A stretch of 64,000 nucleotides of DNA, taken from the NCBI RefSeq assembly GCF_027105095.1, contig NZ_CP114278.1:3012501-3076500 (forward strand), in the 5' to 3' direction. The stretch comes from Brevundimonas vesicularis. Lineage in GTDB: Bacteria; Pseudomonadota; Alphaproteobacteria; Caulobacterales; Caulobacteraceae. Shown here in pieces: positions 18,710-27,879 of this stretch. The position numbers and the translations under genes were made by a program. The notes under the pieces were generated by a model that made no database searches, was not told where the DNA came from, and saw nothing but the letters and a program-made list of their open reading frames with translations. How positions within the stretch are numbered: position 1 is the stretch's first letter; each line of letters begins with the position of its first letter.

Positions 18710-19344
18710 GCGATCCTCCCCCGTGAAGCGAAGCGATACGGGGGAGGGGGACCGCGACGCCCTTGCGTCGTGGTGGAGGGGGCGACCTCAGACACGGTGC
18801 GTGGGTTCGCCCCCTCCACCGCTTCGCGGTCCCCCTTCCCCGCCATGCGGGTGAGGATCCGATGCTTCCTGAGTTGCGCATGGGTGATCGCGACGGCCAG
18901 GGCGTCGGCCGCATCCGCCTTCAAGTCGCCCGCGGTCGGCAGCAGCCGTTTGACCATGAAGGCGATCTGGCTCTTGTCCGCATGGCCTGCGCCCACAATC
19001 GCCTTCTTGATCAGGTTCGGCGAATATTCCGCCACCGTCAGACCCGCCTTGGCCGGCGCCAGCATCACCGCCGCCCGCGCATGACCCAGCTTCAGCGTCG
19101 AGGACGGGTTCACATTGACGAACACCTCTTCCACCGCCGCCTCCTCGCAACCGTGATCGGCGCAGATCGTCCCCAGCGCCTCGAACAGATGCAGCAGCCG
19201 CTCGCTGAACGGCGCGGTCTCGGGCGGGGCCACCACTCCGTGCGCCACCCACCTCAGGCGCGCGCCATCCGACACGACGACCCCCCAGCCGGTGCGTCGC
19301 AGACCGGGGTCCAGGCCGATGATTCTGACAGGTTCGTTCGCCAT
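18706..19344 (-). CDS. ruvC: Crossover junction endodeoxyribonuclease RuvC with repeat-encoded C-terminal tail
   Basis: RuvC resolves Holliday junctions. The product is 212 residues. The RNase H-like fold starts [16 protein letters not shown] with catalytic D12. [21 protein letters not shown] and the [13 protein letters not shown] and [13 protein letters not shown] segments follow, the last carrying the C-terminal catalytic acids. From about residue 162 to the end, the protein is encoded by a palindromic repeat element (18712-18859). The resulting tail (for example [21 protein letters not shown]) is foreign to the family, which normally ends near 170 residues. The catalytic core is intact, so the protein is probably active. 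Confidence 0.93.
   Translation of the reverse strand: MANEPVRIIGLDPGLRRTGWGVVVSDGARLRWVAHGVVAPPETAPFSERLLHLFEALGTICADHGCEEAAVEEVFVNVNPSSTLKLGHARAAVMLAPAKAGLTVAEYSPNLIKKAIVGAGHADKSQIAFMVKRLLPTAGDLKADAADALAVAITHAQLRKHRILTRMAGKGDREAVEGANPRTVSEVAPSTTTQGRRGPPPPYRFASRGRIA
18712..18859. repeat. Palindromic GC-rich element inserted in the 3' end of ruvC
   Basis: The element is bounded by GATCCTC (18712) and GAGGATC (ending 18859), and its two halves are long imperfect inverted repeats of each other. It contains the 16-mer GGGGAGGGGGACCGCG at 18741-18756 and GGTGGAGGGG at 18772. Both also occur, at nearly the same spacing, in the intergenic element at 43811. It belongs to an interspersed repeat family of this genome, here read through in frame by ruvC. 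Confidence 0.88.
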
Positions 19345-19390
19345 CCGTTCCCCTCATGCCGCAAAGAGGGTTATCGGGCAATGAACGGTT

Positions 19391-20086
19391 TCAGTCGTCG
19401 CGCGGGTCCAGGCTGTAGGCGACGACGCCCGGTATGGCGCACAGCTGTTCCGCCAGCCGCTTCAGCTGGCTTTCTTCGGCGGCCTTCAATCGCCAGGTCC
19501 GTCGAATGGTATGTCCATCCAGCAGCTCAAATCGGTCGTGTCGCGCGCCCGCGTCGATGGCTTTCAGCGCCGCCTCGATCGCCGGCTCCGGAGACACCTC
19601 GCGCCGTTCCCAGCACACTTCGGCGTCCACCACCGTGCGCGCCGGCAAGCGCCCGCTGATCAGCTTCAGCCCGATCAGGATCAGGGCCGTAACCACCGTC
19701 GCCGCCGCGCCCAGTGCATAAAGGCCCGCCCCGAACAGAATGCCGATCGCCGAGGTGATCCACAGCGACGCCGCCGTGGTCAGCCCGTGGATCGAAAATC
19801 CGGTGCGGAAGATCACCCCTGCGCACAGGAACCCGATCCCCGTCAGCACGCCGTGCGCCATCCGCGTCGGGTCTGTGACGATGTTCTCGTCGGGCAGGGC
19901 GCGGAACGCCCAATCCGCCTGCGACATGGCCGCCAGCATCAGCAGGGCCGACGTCAGGCTGACCAGAATGTGCGTTCGCAGACCCGCCGCCCGGCCCCGC
20001 CATTCGCGCTCGAAGCCGATGACCCCGCCCGCGATCACCGCGCCGAGGATCGGCAGGACGGCGCCTTCCAGACTACCCAGATTCAT
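19391..20086 (-). CDS. MgtC/SapB-family membrane protein
   Basis: The product is 231 residues. The N-terminal half holds four to five membrane segments with the MgtC signatures GFEREWRGRAAGLRTHILVSLTSALLML, TRMAHGVLTGIGFLCAGVIFR and IHGLTTAASLWITSAIGILFGAGLY. The C-terminal 80 residues form a soluble ACT-like domain. MgtC proteins are linked to growth in low magnesium and to membrane potential or phosphate homeostasis. It stands alone between ruvC and a hemerythrin gene. Confidence 0.9.
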   Translation of the reverse strand: MNLGSLEGAVLPILGAVIAGGVIGFEREWRGRAAGLRTHILVSLTSALLMLAAMSQADWAFRALPDENIVTDPTRMAHGVLTGIGFLCAGVIFRTGFSIHGLTTAASLWITSAIGILFGAGLYALGAAATVVTALILIGLKLISGRLPARTVVDAEVCWERREVSPEPAIEAALKAIDAGARHDRFELLDGHTIRRTWRLKAAEESQLKRLAEQLCAIPGVVAYSLDPRDD

Positions 20087-20162
20087 CCGCGCTCAACGAC
20101 GGGCCGAGCGCGAATGTTCCTTGGACGGACGATGCTGCGACATCGTGGTCGAAGCGCCCGCC

Positions 20163-20681
20163 TCAGCCGTGCTTTTCGATATAGATCTCGGGGTCCTTGT
20201 TCACCGGCTTTACGCCGGTGATGTGCTCGGCCTCGAAGGCGGCGAACTTGACCGCCAGCCCATGGCGCGTCTCGACGTCGGCGTTCATGCGGAAGTCGGT
20301 CAGCCCCTGCCGCTCTTCCTCGCCCATGTGTTTGGAGTTGACGACGTTCGCCTCGCCCACGGCGTCGAACCAGGCCTTGGTCCCGACCTTGTGCTTTTCC
20401 ACCGCCTTGACCGCGTCGCGCAGCTTGTTGTGGTCCTCGATGGCGTCTTCAGTCTCGCCCTCGACCGTGCCGTCCTCGGCGTCATTGGCGCCCTCGCCCT
20501 GCTTCAGCAGCTCGGGATAGAAGAACCGCTCCTCAGCCTCGGCGTGCACATCCAGGAACGCCGACAACCGCGACCAGACGGCGCTCAGCGCATCTGTGTC
20601 CTTGGGGTCGATCTGTTCGATGATCGCAAACAGTCGACGCTGTTCGGCATGGTCGTCGAGGATCAGCTGGGTGATGTCCAT
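20163..20681 (-). CDS. Hemerythrin HHE-domain protein
   Basis: The product is 172 residues. Iron-ligand candidates follow the HHE pattern: DDHAEQRRLF near residue 10, LDVHAEAEERFFYPELL near 50, and EDHNKLRDAV in the middle. A more degenerate second half around KHMGEEERQGL follows. Such cytosolic proteins bind a di-iron centre and are proposed to sense or bind oxygen or NO, or to help repair iron-sulfur clusters. Function here is inferred. A 9-bp perfect inverted repeat just upstream may control it. Confidence 0.85.
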   Translation of the reverse strand: MDITQLILDDHAEQRRLFAIIEQIDPKDTDALSAVWSRLSAFLDVHAEAEERFFYPELLKQGEGANDAEDGTVEGETEDAIEDHNKLRDAVKAVEKHKVGTKAWFDAVGEANVVNSKHMGEEERQGLTDFRMNADVETRHGLAVKFAAFEAEHITGVKPVNKDPEIYIEKHG

Positions 20682-20692
20682 AGGGGGCTCCA

Positions 20693-20719
20693 GGCGTAAC
20701 GGTGAAGCCTCGTTACGCC
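20693..20719. promoter_or_regulatory. Perfect 9-bp inverted repeat upstream of the hemerythrin gene
   Basis: GGCGTAACG (20693-20701) and CGTTACGCC (20711-20719) are exact reverse complements with a 9-base spacer. The repeat lies 12-38 bases upstream of the hemerythrin start and 38 bases past the hepT stop. Half-site spacing of 18 bases, close to two helical turns, fits a dimeric repressor site. There is no T-run, so a terminator is less likely. Confidence 0.5.
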
Positions 20720-20756
20720 CGGCGCACGACCCGGTTCCGTGCGAACGACTCGCGCC

Positions 20757-21131
20757 CTATTTCGGCTGATGTTCCCGCTGCGGCTCGTCGCCAAGAACCG
20801 CAGTTGCGGCGGCGATCAAATCGTTCAGCTCGCCGTGCACAATCGCCCAAACGCGGCTTTCCGCGACGTTCTGATAGACGTGCCGGAAGACGTTGCCGGA
20901 ATCCTCGATCTGCCGCCAACGGATGTTGGGATGGTCCGACTGTTGCGCGCCCCGAAGACGCCGCGCGGCTTCCGATACGATCTCAAGACACCGCGTGACC
21001 GCATAGAAGGTCTTGCGATCCGCCGCGAATTCGGCGGCGGTCAGGGTCTCGCAGAAGCTCTGCGCCAAAAGGCAGTTGTCCAGAATCGCACGCCAGGCCA
21101 GCCGCTCCTTGCGATCCGGCTCAGAAGGCAA
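20757..21131 (-). CDS. hepT: HepT-like toxin, DUF86
   Basis: The product is 124 residues and all-helical. The motif GNVFRHVYQNV (about 80-90) is the HepT-like signature of the GN-x-x-RH-x-Y type, in which the arginine is next to the histidine instead of five residues before it. HepT proteins are HEPN-fold RNases that pair with MNT nucleotidyltransferases. The start overlaps the upstream MNT gene by 11 bases. A HEPN-fold non-toxin cannot be excluded. Confidence 0.8.
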   Translation of the reverse strand: MPSEPDRKERLAWRAILDNCLLAQSFCETLTAAEFAADRKTFYAVTRCLEIVSEAARRLRGAQQSDHPNIRWRQIEDSGNVFRHVYQNVAESRVWAIVHGELNDLIAAATAVLGDEPQREHQPK

Positions 21132-21417
21132 AGATCGCCTCGCGCTCGGCCTCGCGTCGGACGGGTTCGATCAGCATCTCGCGATCTGACACATCTGCGC
21201 GCCCGGCGAACAAGTCGCCAATGAACTGGGTGATGCCGACATAGTCGTACAGGTTCACCTCAGCTGCCGGGTCGATCTCGACCATGATGTCCAGATCGCT
21301 GTCGGGCCGCGCCTCGCCCCGCGCGACCGATCCGAACAGGGCGGCATGCGTGACGCCCTGACGACGCAATTCCCCTTCGTGCTCGCGCAGGACGGCAATG
21401 ACGGCGGCGCTGTTCAT
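21121..21417 (-). CDS. mntA: MNT-type minimal nucleotidyltransferase antitoxin
   Basis: The product is 98 residues. The polymerase-beta-type active site is GSVARGEARPDSDLDIMVE, with G29-S30 and the aspartates D41 and D43. Members of this family AMPylate the HepT toxin near its RNase motif and so neutralise it. Length is normal for MNT. It is the first gene of the mntA-hepT pair and lies 46 bases from the yebC stop on the same strand. Confidence 0.85.
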   Translation of the reverse strand: MNSAAVIAVLREHEGELRRQGVTHAALFGSVARGEARPDSDLDIMVEIDPAAEVNLYDYVGITQFIGDLFAGRADVSDREMLIEPVRREAEREAIFAF

Positions 21418-21463
21418 GCCGCCAGTCTAGCGCGAAGACCGCTCCGACGCGAGAGCGCCGAAA

Positions 21464-22237
21464 TCAGCCCGCGTATTTCGCCGCGTCCTCGTCGGAGATG
21501 TCCTCGTTGGAATAGACCGCCGACACATCGTCCTCGGCGTCCAGCGCGTCCAGCAGCTTGAACAGGGTGCCGACGGCCTCGCCGGTCACCGGCACTTCGG
21601 ACTGCGGCTTCCAGACGATGGCGGTGGACTTGGGATCGCCCAGCACCTTGGACATGGCCTCGGCGACGTCGTTCAGGTCCTCGAAGGCGGTCCAGATCGT
21701 GTGGCCCGGCGCGTCCTCATAGATGTCGGGCTTGACCAGGTCGCTCTCGACGTCCTGGGCTCCGGCTTCGATGGCGGCTTCCATCACGGCGTCTTCCGAA
21801 CCGGCCTCGGCGGCGTAGGTGATCTTGCCGACCTTGTCCCACATGAAGGCGACCGAGTTCATCTCGCTCAGCGCGCCGCCATTCTTCTTGAAGGCCGCGC
21901 CGATGTTGGACGCCGCGCGGTTGCGGTTGTCGGTCAAAGCTTCGACGATGATGCCCACGCCGCCCGGACCCCGGCCCTCGTAGCGGACCTCTTCCATCGT
22001 ATCGACGTCGCCGCCCGCGGCCTTGTTGATGGCGCGCTGGATCACGTCCTTGGGCAGGCTTTCGGCCTTGGCGTTGTTGACCGCCAGGCGCAGGCGCGGG
22101 TTCGCCGCCGGATCGGGCAGGCCCGACTTGGCCGCCACGGTGATGTCGCGCGACAGTTTGGAGAACAGCTTGGAGCGCTGCGCATCGGCGCGCCCCTTGC
22201 GGTGCATGATGTTCTTGAATTTCGAGTGGCCGGCCAT
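21464..22237 (-). CDS. yebC: YebC/PmpR-family protein
   Basis: The product is 257 residues. The N-terminus [31 protein letters not shown] and the [28 protein letters not shown] and [30 protein letters not shown] segments are diagnostic. YebC has been annotated as a transcriptional regulator. More recent work on the family ties YebC-like proteins to ribosomes translating proline-rich stretches, which would suit a genome with proline-rich proteins such as TolA and TolQ here. It is commonly near ruvC in bacteria, as in this window. Confidence 0.96.
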   Translation of the reverse strand: MAGHSKFKNIMHRKGRADAQRSKLFSKLSRDITVAAKSGLPDPAANPRLRLAVNNAKAESLPKDVIQRAINKAAGGDVDTMEEVRYEGRGPGGVGIIVEALTDNRNRAASNIGAAFKKNGGALSEMNSVAFMWDKVGKITYAAEAGSEDAVMEAAIEAGAQDVESDLVKPDIYEDAPGHTIWTAFEDLNDVAEAMSKVLGDPKSTAIVWKPQSEVPVTGEAVGTLFKLLDALDAEDDVSAVYSNEDISDEDAAKYAG

Positions 22238-22385
22238 GGGATCGTCTTTGAGCGTTCTGAACCTGAGCCGCGCCTCCTAAACGAAGAGCGGCATCCTGTC
22301 ACGATACGCCGATCGGGGGTGGCAGGGGTGGAACCTGTACCGTTTGGGCGTATTGATCCGGGCAAGACAGACGGAGCGTAAAGTC

Positions 22386-22586
22386 ATGACCGCCGACGAC
22401 ACCATCTATGAAGCCGAGGGCTATATGGACGAGGACCTGCGCGAGGCCGACATCGTCGAGTGGTACGAAGCCCGCCCGGTCACCGTCTCCACCGCCGTGG
22501 CCACCGGCGCGATCGTCACTGCCTTCACTCTGGGCGCCCTGACCGCCGTCGGCGCCCTGTTCCTGATCGGCCGTCTGGACGACTAA
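22386..22586 (+). CDS. Small membrane protein of unknown function
   Basis: The product is 66 residues. An acidic N-terminus (YEAEGYMDEDLREADIVEWYE) is followed by one hydrophobic segment (TVSTAVATGAIVTAFTLGALTAVGALFLIG, about 34-61) and a short charged end. The start at 22386 is preferred over one at 22344, which would add residues without coding character. It ends four bases before the convergent arsB stop. I do not recognise the family. Confidence 0.65.
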   Translation: MTADDTIYEAEGYMDEDLREADIVEWYEARPVTVSTAVATGAIVTAFTLGALTAVGALFLIGRLDD

Positions 22587-22590
22587 CGCC

Positions 22591-23886
22591 CTAGACGCTC
22601 AGGCGTAAGGCCAGGGCCGCCAGGGCGACGCCCAGGACCGGCAGGGTGAGCACCACGCCCATCTTGAAATAATAGCCCCAGCCGATCTTCACGCCCTTTC
22701 GCGCCAGGACGTGCAGCCACAGCAATGTGGCCAAGGAGCCGATGGGCGTCATCTTCGGCCCCAGGTCGCTGCCGATGACATTGGCGTAGATCATCGCCTC
22801 TTTCGCTGCGCCGGTCGCGCCCGAGGCGTCGATGGACAGGGCGCCGATCAGGACCGTCGGCATATTGTTGGCGATGGCCGACAGGAAGGCCGTCAGGAAC
22901 CCGGTTCCGAAGGCCGCGCCCCAGACCCCGCCCTGCGCGAATCCGTCCAGCAGGCCCGCGATCTGGCGTGTCAGACCGGCGTTGCCCAGCCCATAGACGA
23001 CCAGATACATCCCCAGTGAGAAGATCACGACCTGCCACGGCGCCTCGCGCAGCACCTTCGTCGTGCTGATGACCGCGCCGCGCCCCGCCACGACCAGCAG
23101 GATGACCGCCCCCGTCGCGGCGACGGCGGACACCGGCACCCCTCGCGGCTCCAGCACGAAGAAGCCGATCAGCAGAAACGCCAGGATGATCCAGCCCCAG
23201 AGGAAGGTCGCCCGGTCCTTGATCGCGCTGGACGGCGCTGCCAACCGCTCCACGTCATAGGCCTTGGGAATATCGCGCCCGAAGACCATGAGCAGAACTA
23301 TCAGCGTCGCCGCGATGCTCGCCAGGTTCACCGGCGCCATGACCGCCGCATAGCGGTCGAAGCCGATGTCGAAGAAGTCGGCCGAGACGATGTTGACCAG
23401 GTTGGACACCACCAGCGGCAGGCTGGCCGCATCCGCGATGAAGCCCGCCGCCATGACGAAGGCCAGCGTCGCCTTGGGGCCATAGCCGAGCGCCAGCAGC
23501 ATGGCGATGACGATGGGCGTCAGGATCAGCGCCGCCCCGTCGTTGGCGAAGATCGCCGACACCGCCGCGCCCAGCAGGACGAACAGGACGAACAGCCTGC
23601 GCCCATGGCCGCCGCCCCATCGCCCGACATGCAGCGCCGCCCATTCGAAGAAGCCGGCCTCGTCCAGCAACAGGCTGATGATGATGATCGCGACGAAGGT
23701 CGCCGTGGCGTTCCAGACGATGTCCCAGACCACGGGGATGTCGGCCAGGGTGACGACGCCCAACAACAGCGCCGCCGCCGCACCGCCCATCGCGCTCCAG
23801 CCGATCTGCAGGCCCTTCGGCTGCCAGATCACCAGGGTGATGGTGACCGCGAAGATCAGAAAGGCGACGATCATGGGCGGCTCCAT
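22591..23886 (-). CDS. arsB: Arsenite efflux transporter ArsB
   Basis: ArsB exports arsenite or antimonite across the inner membrane. The product is 431 residues with about 11-12 membrane segments. Signatures include [49 protein letters not shown] and [18 protein letters not shown] with [22 protein letters not shown]. Length is normal for the ArsB/NhaD group. A second ATG four codons in is an equally good start. It is divergent from arsR-arsC-arsH across a 69-bp spacer. Confidence 0.93.
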   Translation of the reverse strand: MEPPMIVAFLIFAVTITLVIWQPKGLQIGWSAMGGAAAALLLGVVTLADIPVVWDIVWNATATFVAIIIISLLLDEAGFFEWAALHVGRWGGGHGRRLFVLFVLLGAAVSAIFANDGAALILTPIVIAMLLALGYGPKATLAFVMAAGFIADAASLPLVVSNLVNIVSADFFDIGFDRYAAVMAPVNLASIAATLIVLLMVFGRDIPKAYDVERLAAPSSAIKDRATFLWGWIILAFLLIGFFVLEPRGVPVSAVAATGAVILLVVAGRGAVISTTKVLREAPWQVVIFSLGMYLVVYGLGNAGLTRQIAGLLDGFAQGGVWGAAFGTGFLTAFLSAIANNMPTVLIGALSIDASGATGAAKEAMIYANVIGSDLGPKMTPIGSLATLLWLHVLARKGVKIGWGYYFKMGVVLTLPVLGVALAALALRLSV

Positions 23887-23937
23887 CCCGGTCGACCGAC
23901 GACCGCAGCGCCCCCTCTAGCTTGCACGACATCATAT

Positions 23938-23953
23938 TTCCAGTATCTTGGAA
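23938..23953. promoter_or_regulatory. Probable ArsR operator
   Basis: TTCCA (23938-23942) and TGGAA (23949-23953) form an inverted repeat with a 6-base spacer. It ends two bases before the arsR start and lies 52 bases upstream of arsB. ArsR-family repressors bind short AT-flanked inverted repeats in such spacers, so this site could control both directions. Confidence 0.55.
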
Positions 23954-23955
23954 TA

Positions 23956-24291
23956 ATGGAATCTGAACCCGCCATTCTCGCGCTCGCCGCCCTGGCGCAA
24001 TCCACGCGACTGGACGCCTTCCGGCTGCTGGTCCGCCATGCGCCGGACGGCCTGCCGGCCGGGGAGATCGCCGACCGGCTCGCCGTTCCGACCAATACGA
24101 TGTCGGCGCATCTGGGCGTGCTGTCGCGCGCCGGACTGATCGCGTCCCAAAGGCGCAGCCGGTCGATCATCTACCGGGCCGATCTGGATCGACTGGGCGA
24201 GGTCGTGCTGTTCCTGCTCAAGGACTGCTGCCAGGGCCGCGCCGAGCTTTGCCAACCCCTGCTGGCCGAACTGGCCCCCTGCTGCGACTGA
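23956..24291 (+). CDS. arsR: ArsR-family arsenic-responsive repressor
   Basis: The product is 111 residues with a winged helix-turn-helix (LDAFRLLVRHAPDGLPAGEIADRL, then NTMSAHLGVLSRAGLIASQRRSR). Cysteines in the C-terminal part (KDCCQGRAELC and the terminal APCC) resemble the pair or triple thiol sites of C-terminal-sensing ArsR proteins. The classical ELCVCDL site in the recognition helix is absent. The start at 23956 follows the operator by two bases. It is first in the arsR-arsC-arsH run. Confidence 0.92.
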   Translation: MESEPAILALAALAQSTRLDAFRLLVRHAPDGLPAGEIADRLAVPTNTMSAHLGVLSRAGLIASQRRSRSIIYRADLDRLGEVVLFLLKDCCQGRAELCQPLLAELAPCCD

Positions 24292-24296
24292 GGCCA

Positions 24297-24722
24297 ATGG
24301 ACGTCGTCATCTATCACAACCCCGCCTGCGGCACGTCGCGCAACACCCTGGCCCTGATCCGCCACGTCGGGATCGAGCCGCATGTGATCGAGTATCTGAA
24401 GACTCCGCCCAGCCGCGCGCTGGTGACCCAACTGGTCGAACGAATGGGCGGATCGGTGCGCGATATCCTGCGCGAAAAGGGCACGCCCTACGCCGACCTC
24501 GGCCTGGATGACACAAGCCTGTCGGACGACCAACTGCTGGACGCCATCGCGGCGCATCCGATCCTGATGAACCGTCCCATCGTCGTCTCGCCCCTAGGCG
24601 TGAAACTGTGCCGCCCGTCCGAGACGGTTCTGGACCTGCTGCCTCAAGAGGGACTGAAACCCTTCACCAAGGAAGACGGCGAGGTCGTCGTCGACGCCGA
24701 CGAAAGCCGCGTGATCGGATGA
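24297..24722 (+). CDS. arsC: Arsenate reductase ArsC, glutaredoxin-dependent type
   Basis: The product is 141 residues and reduces arsenate to arsenite using glutathione/glutaredoxin. The active-site segment is [11 protein letters not shown] with catalytic C11. The three family arginines occur in [15 protein letters not shown] and LCRPSE. The start at 24297 lies five bases past the arsR stop and begins the conserved MDVVIYHNP strand; an upstream in-frame start would be inside arsR. Its stop overlaps arsH (ATGA). Confidence 0.94.
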   Translation: MDVVIYHNPACGTSRNTLALIRHVGIEPHVIEYLKTPPSRALVTQLVERMGGSVRDILREKGTPYADLGLDDTSLSDDQLLDAIAAHPILMNRPIVVSPLGVKLCRPSETVLDLLPQEGLKPFTKEDGEVVVDADESRVIG

Positions 24723-25462
24723 GCCGCCTTCGCGCCCTGCCTGATCCCGACCATCTGCCGGCGCTCGATCCGGCCTATCTTTCGGCGACGCCCGCACAGG
24801 GCCTGGGTCCGGGCGATCCCGCGCCGCGCATCCTGCTGCTCTACGGCTCCCTGCGCGAACGGTCCTTCTCGCGCCTGTGCGTCGAGGAGGCGGCGCGGCT
24901 GTTGCAGGTCATGGGGTGCGAGACGCGCATCTTCGATCCGTCCGACCTGCCCCTGACCGATCAGGTCGCCGGCGACGACCATCCGGCCGTCCACGCCCTG
25001 CGCGAGCACGCCATGTGGTCCGAAGGCATGGTCTGGTGCAGCCCGGAACGCCATGGCCAGATCTCGGCGATCATGAAGCTTCAGATCGACCACCTGCCGC
25101 TGAACATGGGCGGGATGCGACCGACGCAGGGGCGCACCCTGGCGGTGATGCAGGTCTCGGGCGGTTCCCAGAGCTTCAACGCCGTCAACACCCTGCGCCT
25201 GCTCGGCCGCTGGATGCGGATGATCACCATCCCCAACCAGTCCAGCGTCGCCAAGGCCTTCATGGAGTTCAACGACGCAGGCCGCATGAAGCCGTCGGCC
25301 TATTACGACCGCATCGTCGACGTCATGGAAGAGTTGGTGCGGTTCACAGTCCTGACCCGGCCCCATGCCGCGCAGCTCGTGGATCGCTACTCCGAGCGAA
25401 AGGCGCAAGGCACGCCGTTAGACCGGTCCAAGGACCTGTCCGCCATCGCCGTCAGGCCCTAG
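24719..25462 (+). CDS. arsH: ArsH NADPH-dependent FMN reductase
   Basis: ArsH is a flavoprotein that oxidises trivalent organoarsenicals and confers resistance. The product is 247 residues. The FMN phosphate loop [10 protein letters not shown] (43-52) and the family signatures [19 protein letters not shown] and [22 protein letters not shown] are present. The C-terminal [26 protein letters not shown] is also typical. Its ATG overlaps the arsC stop. Length is normal. Confidence 0.94.
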   Translation: MSRLRALPDPDHLPALDPAYLSATPAQGLGPGDPAPRILLLYGSLRERSFSRLCVEEAARLLQVMGCETRIFDPSDLPLTDQVAGDDHPAVHALREHAMWSEGMVWCSPERHGQISAIMKLQIDHLPLNMGGMRPTQGRTLAVMQVSGGSQSFNAVNTLRLLGRWMRMITIPNQSSVAKAFMEFNDAGRMKPSAYYDRIVDVMEELVRFTVLTRPHAAQLVDRYSERKAQGTPLDRSKDLSAIAVRP

Positions 25463-25465
25463 CCC

Positions 25466-25900
25466 CTACCCCGCGCGCAGGTTCTCCACCACGCTCCTCA
25501 GCCGGGCCGGCAGGGGCTTTGGCCGGCGCGTTTCGGCGTCGACATAGACGTGGACGAAATGGCCGATGGCGGCGGGGACGTCGACGCTGCGCTTAAAGAC
25601 CGCAAAGCCGTAGGTGACGCTAGATGTGCCGATCGCATCGACCTTGATCCCGACCTCGATCACATCGGGGAACTTCAGCGACGAGGTGTAGCGACAGCCC
25701 GAATCCACCACCAGGCCGATCGATTCCGTCAGCGCATTGGCGATCAGCAGATGGGCGTTCACCGCCGAGTCGACGAACTCGTAGAATTTGGCGTTGTTGA
25801 TATGACCATACTGGTCGTTGTCGGCCCAGCGGGTGGAGACCATGTGAAAGGCCTTGTAGGTCGCCCGTTGCGCCAGCGCGCCCTCGTCTCGTTTCGGCAT
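25466..25900 (-). CDS. Acyl-CoA thioesterase, 4HBT hotdog fold
   Basis: The product is 144 residues. RWADNDQYGHINNAKFYEFVDSAVNAHLL (about 24-52) is the 4-hydroxybenzoyl-CoA thioesterase signature with its catalytic aspartate and histidine region. SGCRYTSSLKFPDVIEVGIKV and GHFVHVYVDAETRRPKPLP follow, as in this group. Substrate is unknown. It is convergent with arsH (3-bp gap) and unrelated in function. Confidence 0.88.
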   Translation of the reverse strand: MPKRDEGALAQRATYKAFHMVSTRWADNDQYGHINNAKFYEFVDSAVNAHLLIANALTESIGLVVDSGCRYTSSLKFPDVIEVGIKVDAIGTSSVTYGFAVFKRSVDVPAAIGHFVHVYVDAETRRPKPLPARLRSVVENLRAG

Positions 25901-26035
25901 CGTCGTCTCCCTCGGCGACGCGAACCGTCGCTCTCGATACCGACGCTCTCGCTTGGACGACGTTAGGTCAAGCGCCTATCGGTAACAGTCTGATCACGAA
26001 CGCGCTGGCCGCAGCGCGTTCCAAAGGGAGTTCCG

Positions 26036-27166
26036 ATGACCCTGACGACCCGCGCCGCCGTCCTGTCTGACATGGGCGCCGCCCGCCCCTACGCCGACAG
26101 CCGCCCCCTGTCGGTCCAGTCCGTCACGCTGGACCCGCCCGGCCCCGGCGAAGTGCTGGTCGCGATCAAGGCCGCGGGCCTGTGCCACTCGGACCTTTCC
26201 GTCATCAACGGCGACCGCCCCCGCCCCCTGCCCATGGCCCTGGGGCACGAGGCGGCGGGCGTGGTCGAGGCCCTGGGGGACGGCGTCACCGATCTGGCCA
26301 TCGGCGATCACGTCGTCATGGTCTTCATGCCGTCGTGCGGCCACTGCAACCCCTGCGCCGGCGGCCGTCCCGCCCTGTGCGAGCCCGGCGCCGCCGCCAA
26401 CGGCCGGGGCGAGCTGTTGTCCGGCGCCCGCCGCATTTTCCGCGAGGGCGAGCCGGTCAACCACCACCTCGGCTGCTCCGCCTTCGCCGAGCGGGCCGTC
26501 GTCTCGCGCCGCTCCCTGGTCAAGATCGATCCCGACCTGTCGTTCGAGGAGGCGGCCCTGTTCGGCTGCGCCGTCCTGACCGGCGTCGGCGCCGTGGTGA
26601 ACACCGCCGAGGTCAAGGCGGGCCAGAGCGTCATCGTCATCGGCCTGGGCGGCGTGGGCCTGGCCAGCGTGCTCGGCGCTCTCGCCAGCGGCGCCAGCCC
26701 CGTCGTCGCCGTCGACCTGTCCGAGGACAAGCTGGCCCTGGCCCGCACCCTGGGGCCTGTCCACACGGTCAACGCCGCTGACGCGGACGCCGTCGATCAG
26801 GTCCGCGCGCTGACGAACGGCGGCGCCGACTTCGCCTTCGAAATGGCCGGCGCGGTCCGGGCGCTGGAGGCGGCGTGGAAGATGACCCGGCGCGGCGGAA
26901 CCACCGTCACCGCCGGCCTGCCGCCGCCCGATGCGACGCTGGCCGTCAACGTCGTCTCCCTGGTCGGTGAGGAGCGCACGCTGAAGGGCTCCTACATCGG
27001 AACCTGCGTCCCCAGCCGCGACATCCCCCGCTACGTCGCCCTGTATCGCCAGAGTCGCCTGCCCGTCGATCGCCTAATGAGCGGCGTCATTCCCCTCGAC
27101 GACATCAACGCCGGCTTCGACCGCCTCCACGCCGGGGAGGTGGTGCGGCTGATCGTCAGACCCTGA
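26036..27166 (+). CDS. Zinc-dependent alcohol dehydrogenase (MDR superfamily)
   Basis: The product is 376 residues. Catalytic zinc ligands are C50 (GLCHSDL) and H71-E72 (GHEAAGVV). The structural zinc site is C101, C104, C107 and C115 (SCGHCNPCAGGRPALC). The Rossmann fold VIVIGLGGVG is followed by an acidic residue (VDLSEDK), which favours NAD over NADP. The overall pattern resembles class III-like and aryl/alkyl alcohol dehydrogenases. It stands alone, with a 136-bp spacer before it that should contain its promoter. Substrate is unknown. Confidence 0.9.
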   Translation: MTLTTRAAVLSDMGAARPYADSRPLSVQSVTLDPPGPGEVLVAIKAAGLCHSDLSVINGDRPRPLPMALGHEAAGVVEALGDGVTDLAIGDHVVMVFMPSCGHCNPCAGGRPALCEPGAAANGRGELLSGARRIFREGEPVNHHLGCSAFAERAVVSRRSLVKIDPDLSFEEAALFGCAVLTGVGAVVNTAEVKAGQSVIVIGLGGVGLASVLGALASGASPVVAVDLSEDKLALARTLGPVHTVNAADADAVDQVRALTNGGADFAFEMAGAVRALEAAWKMTRRGGTTVTAGLPPPDATLAVNVVSLVGEERTLKGSYIGTCVPSRDIPRYVALYRQSRLPVDRLMSGVIPLDDINAGFDRLHAGEVVRLIVRP

Positions 27167-27245
27167 CGACACTGTAATCCCGCCGCCCGCTTTCGGCCGC
27201 AAATCCGCAGACCAATGTCCGCTCAAGCTTCAGCGGAGATCTCCC

Positions 27246-27827
27246 ATGCGCCCGTCTCGCCTGTCCTGCGCCGCCGCGATGTCGGCCATCGCCCTCGCCT
27301 TCGCCGTTCCGGCCCTGGCGCAGGAGACTTCGCCTCAAAACAACGCGGAAATGGCCGCCATCTTCGCCGCCGACCAGGCCGTGCGTCAGAATCTGTCGCC
27401 CGACTTCTTCAAGGATCGCGCCCGCATGACCGAAATGATCACGGGCGACGCCGCGCGCCGGGTCCAGACCCGCGCCCTGCTGGACGCCGGCGCGCTCCAG
27501 ACCGGCGAGGACTACCGCGCCGCCGCCTTCGTCTTCCAGCACGGCTCCACGCCCGAGGATTATCTGCTGGCCCATAGCCTGGCCGTCGCCGCCGTCGCCA
27601 AGGGCTCGCCCGAAGGCGCCTGGATCGCCGCCGCCACCCTCGACCGCTATCTGCAGATGACCGACAAGCCCCAGATCTACGGCACCCAGACCCGCAAGAC
27701 CCGCGACGCCCCGGCCACCCTCGATCCCTACGACCGCGCCCTGATCCCCGACAGCCTGCGCGCCGTCTTCGGCGTCCCGCCCCAGGCGGAACAGGACGCC
27801 CGTCTCGCGGCCGTCAATGCTCCATGA
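27246..27827 (+). CDS. Secreted DUF6624-like protein
   Basis: The product is 193 residues with a signal peptide (MRPSRLSCAAAMSAIALAFAVPALAQ). The mature part resembles DUF6624 proteins: a DQAVRQN start, AAFVFQHGSTPEDYLLAHSLAVAAVAKG, AATLDRYLQMTDKPQIYGTQ, and a final region naming the first and last residues of a compact helical domain. Function is unknown and the family match is from memory. It follows the alcohol dehydrogenase by 79 bases on the same strand. Confidence 0.65.
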   Translation: MRPSRLSCAAAMSAIALAFAVPALAQETSPQNNAEMAAIFAADQAVRQNLSPDFFKDRARMTEMITGDAARRVQTRALLDAGALQTGEDYRAAAFVFQHGSTPEDYLLAHSLAVAAVAKGSPEGAWIAAATLDRYLQMTDKPQIYGTQTRKTRDAPATLDPYDRALIPDSLRAVFGVPPQAEQDARLAAVNAP

Positions 27828-27879
27828 TTTGGCCGGTAACTTGGACGACGCGACACACGCTTAGGATGGCCTTGGCGAT

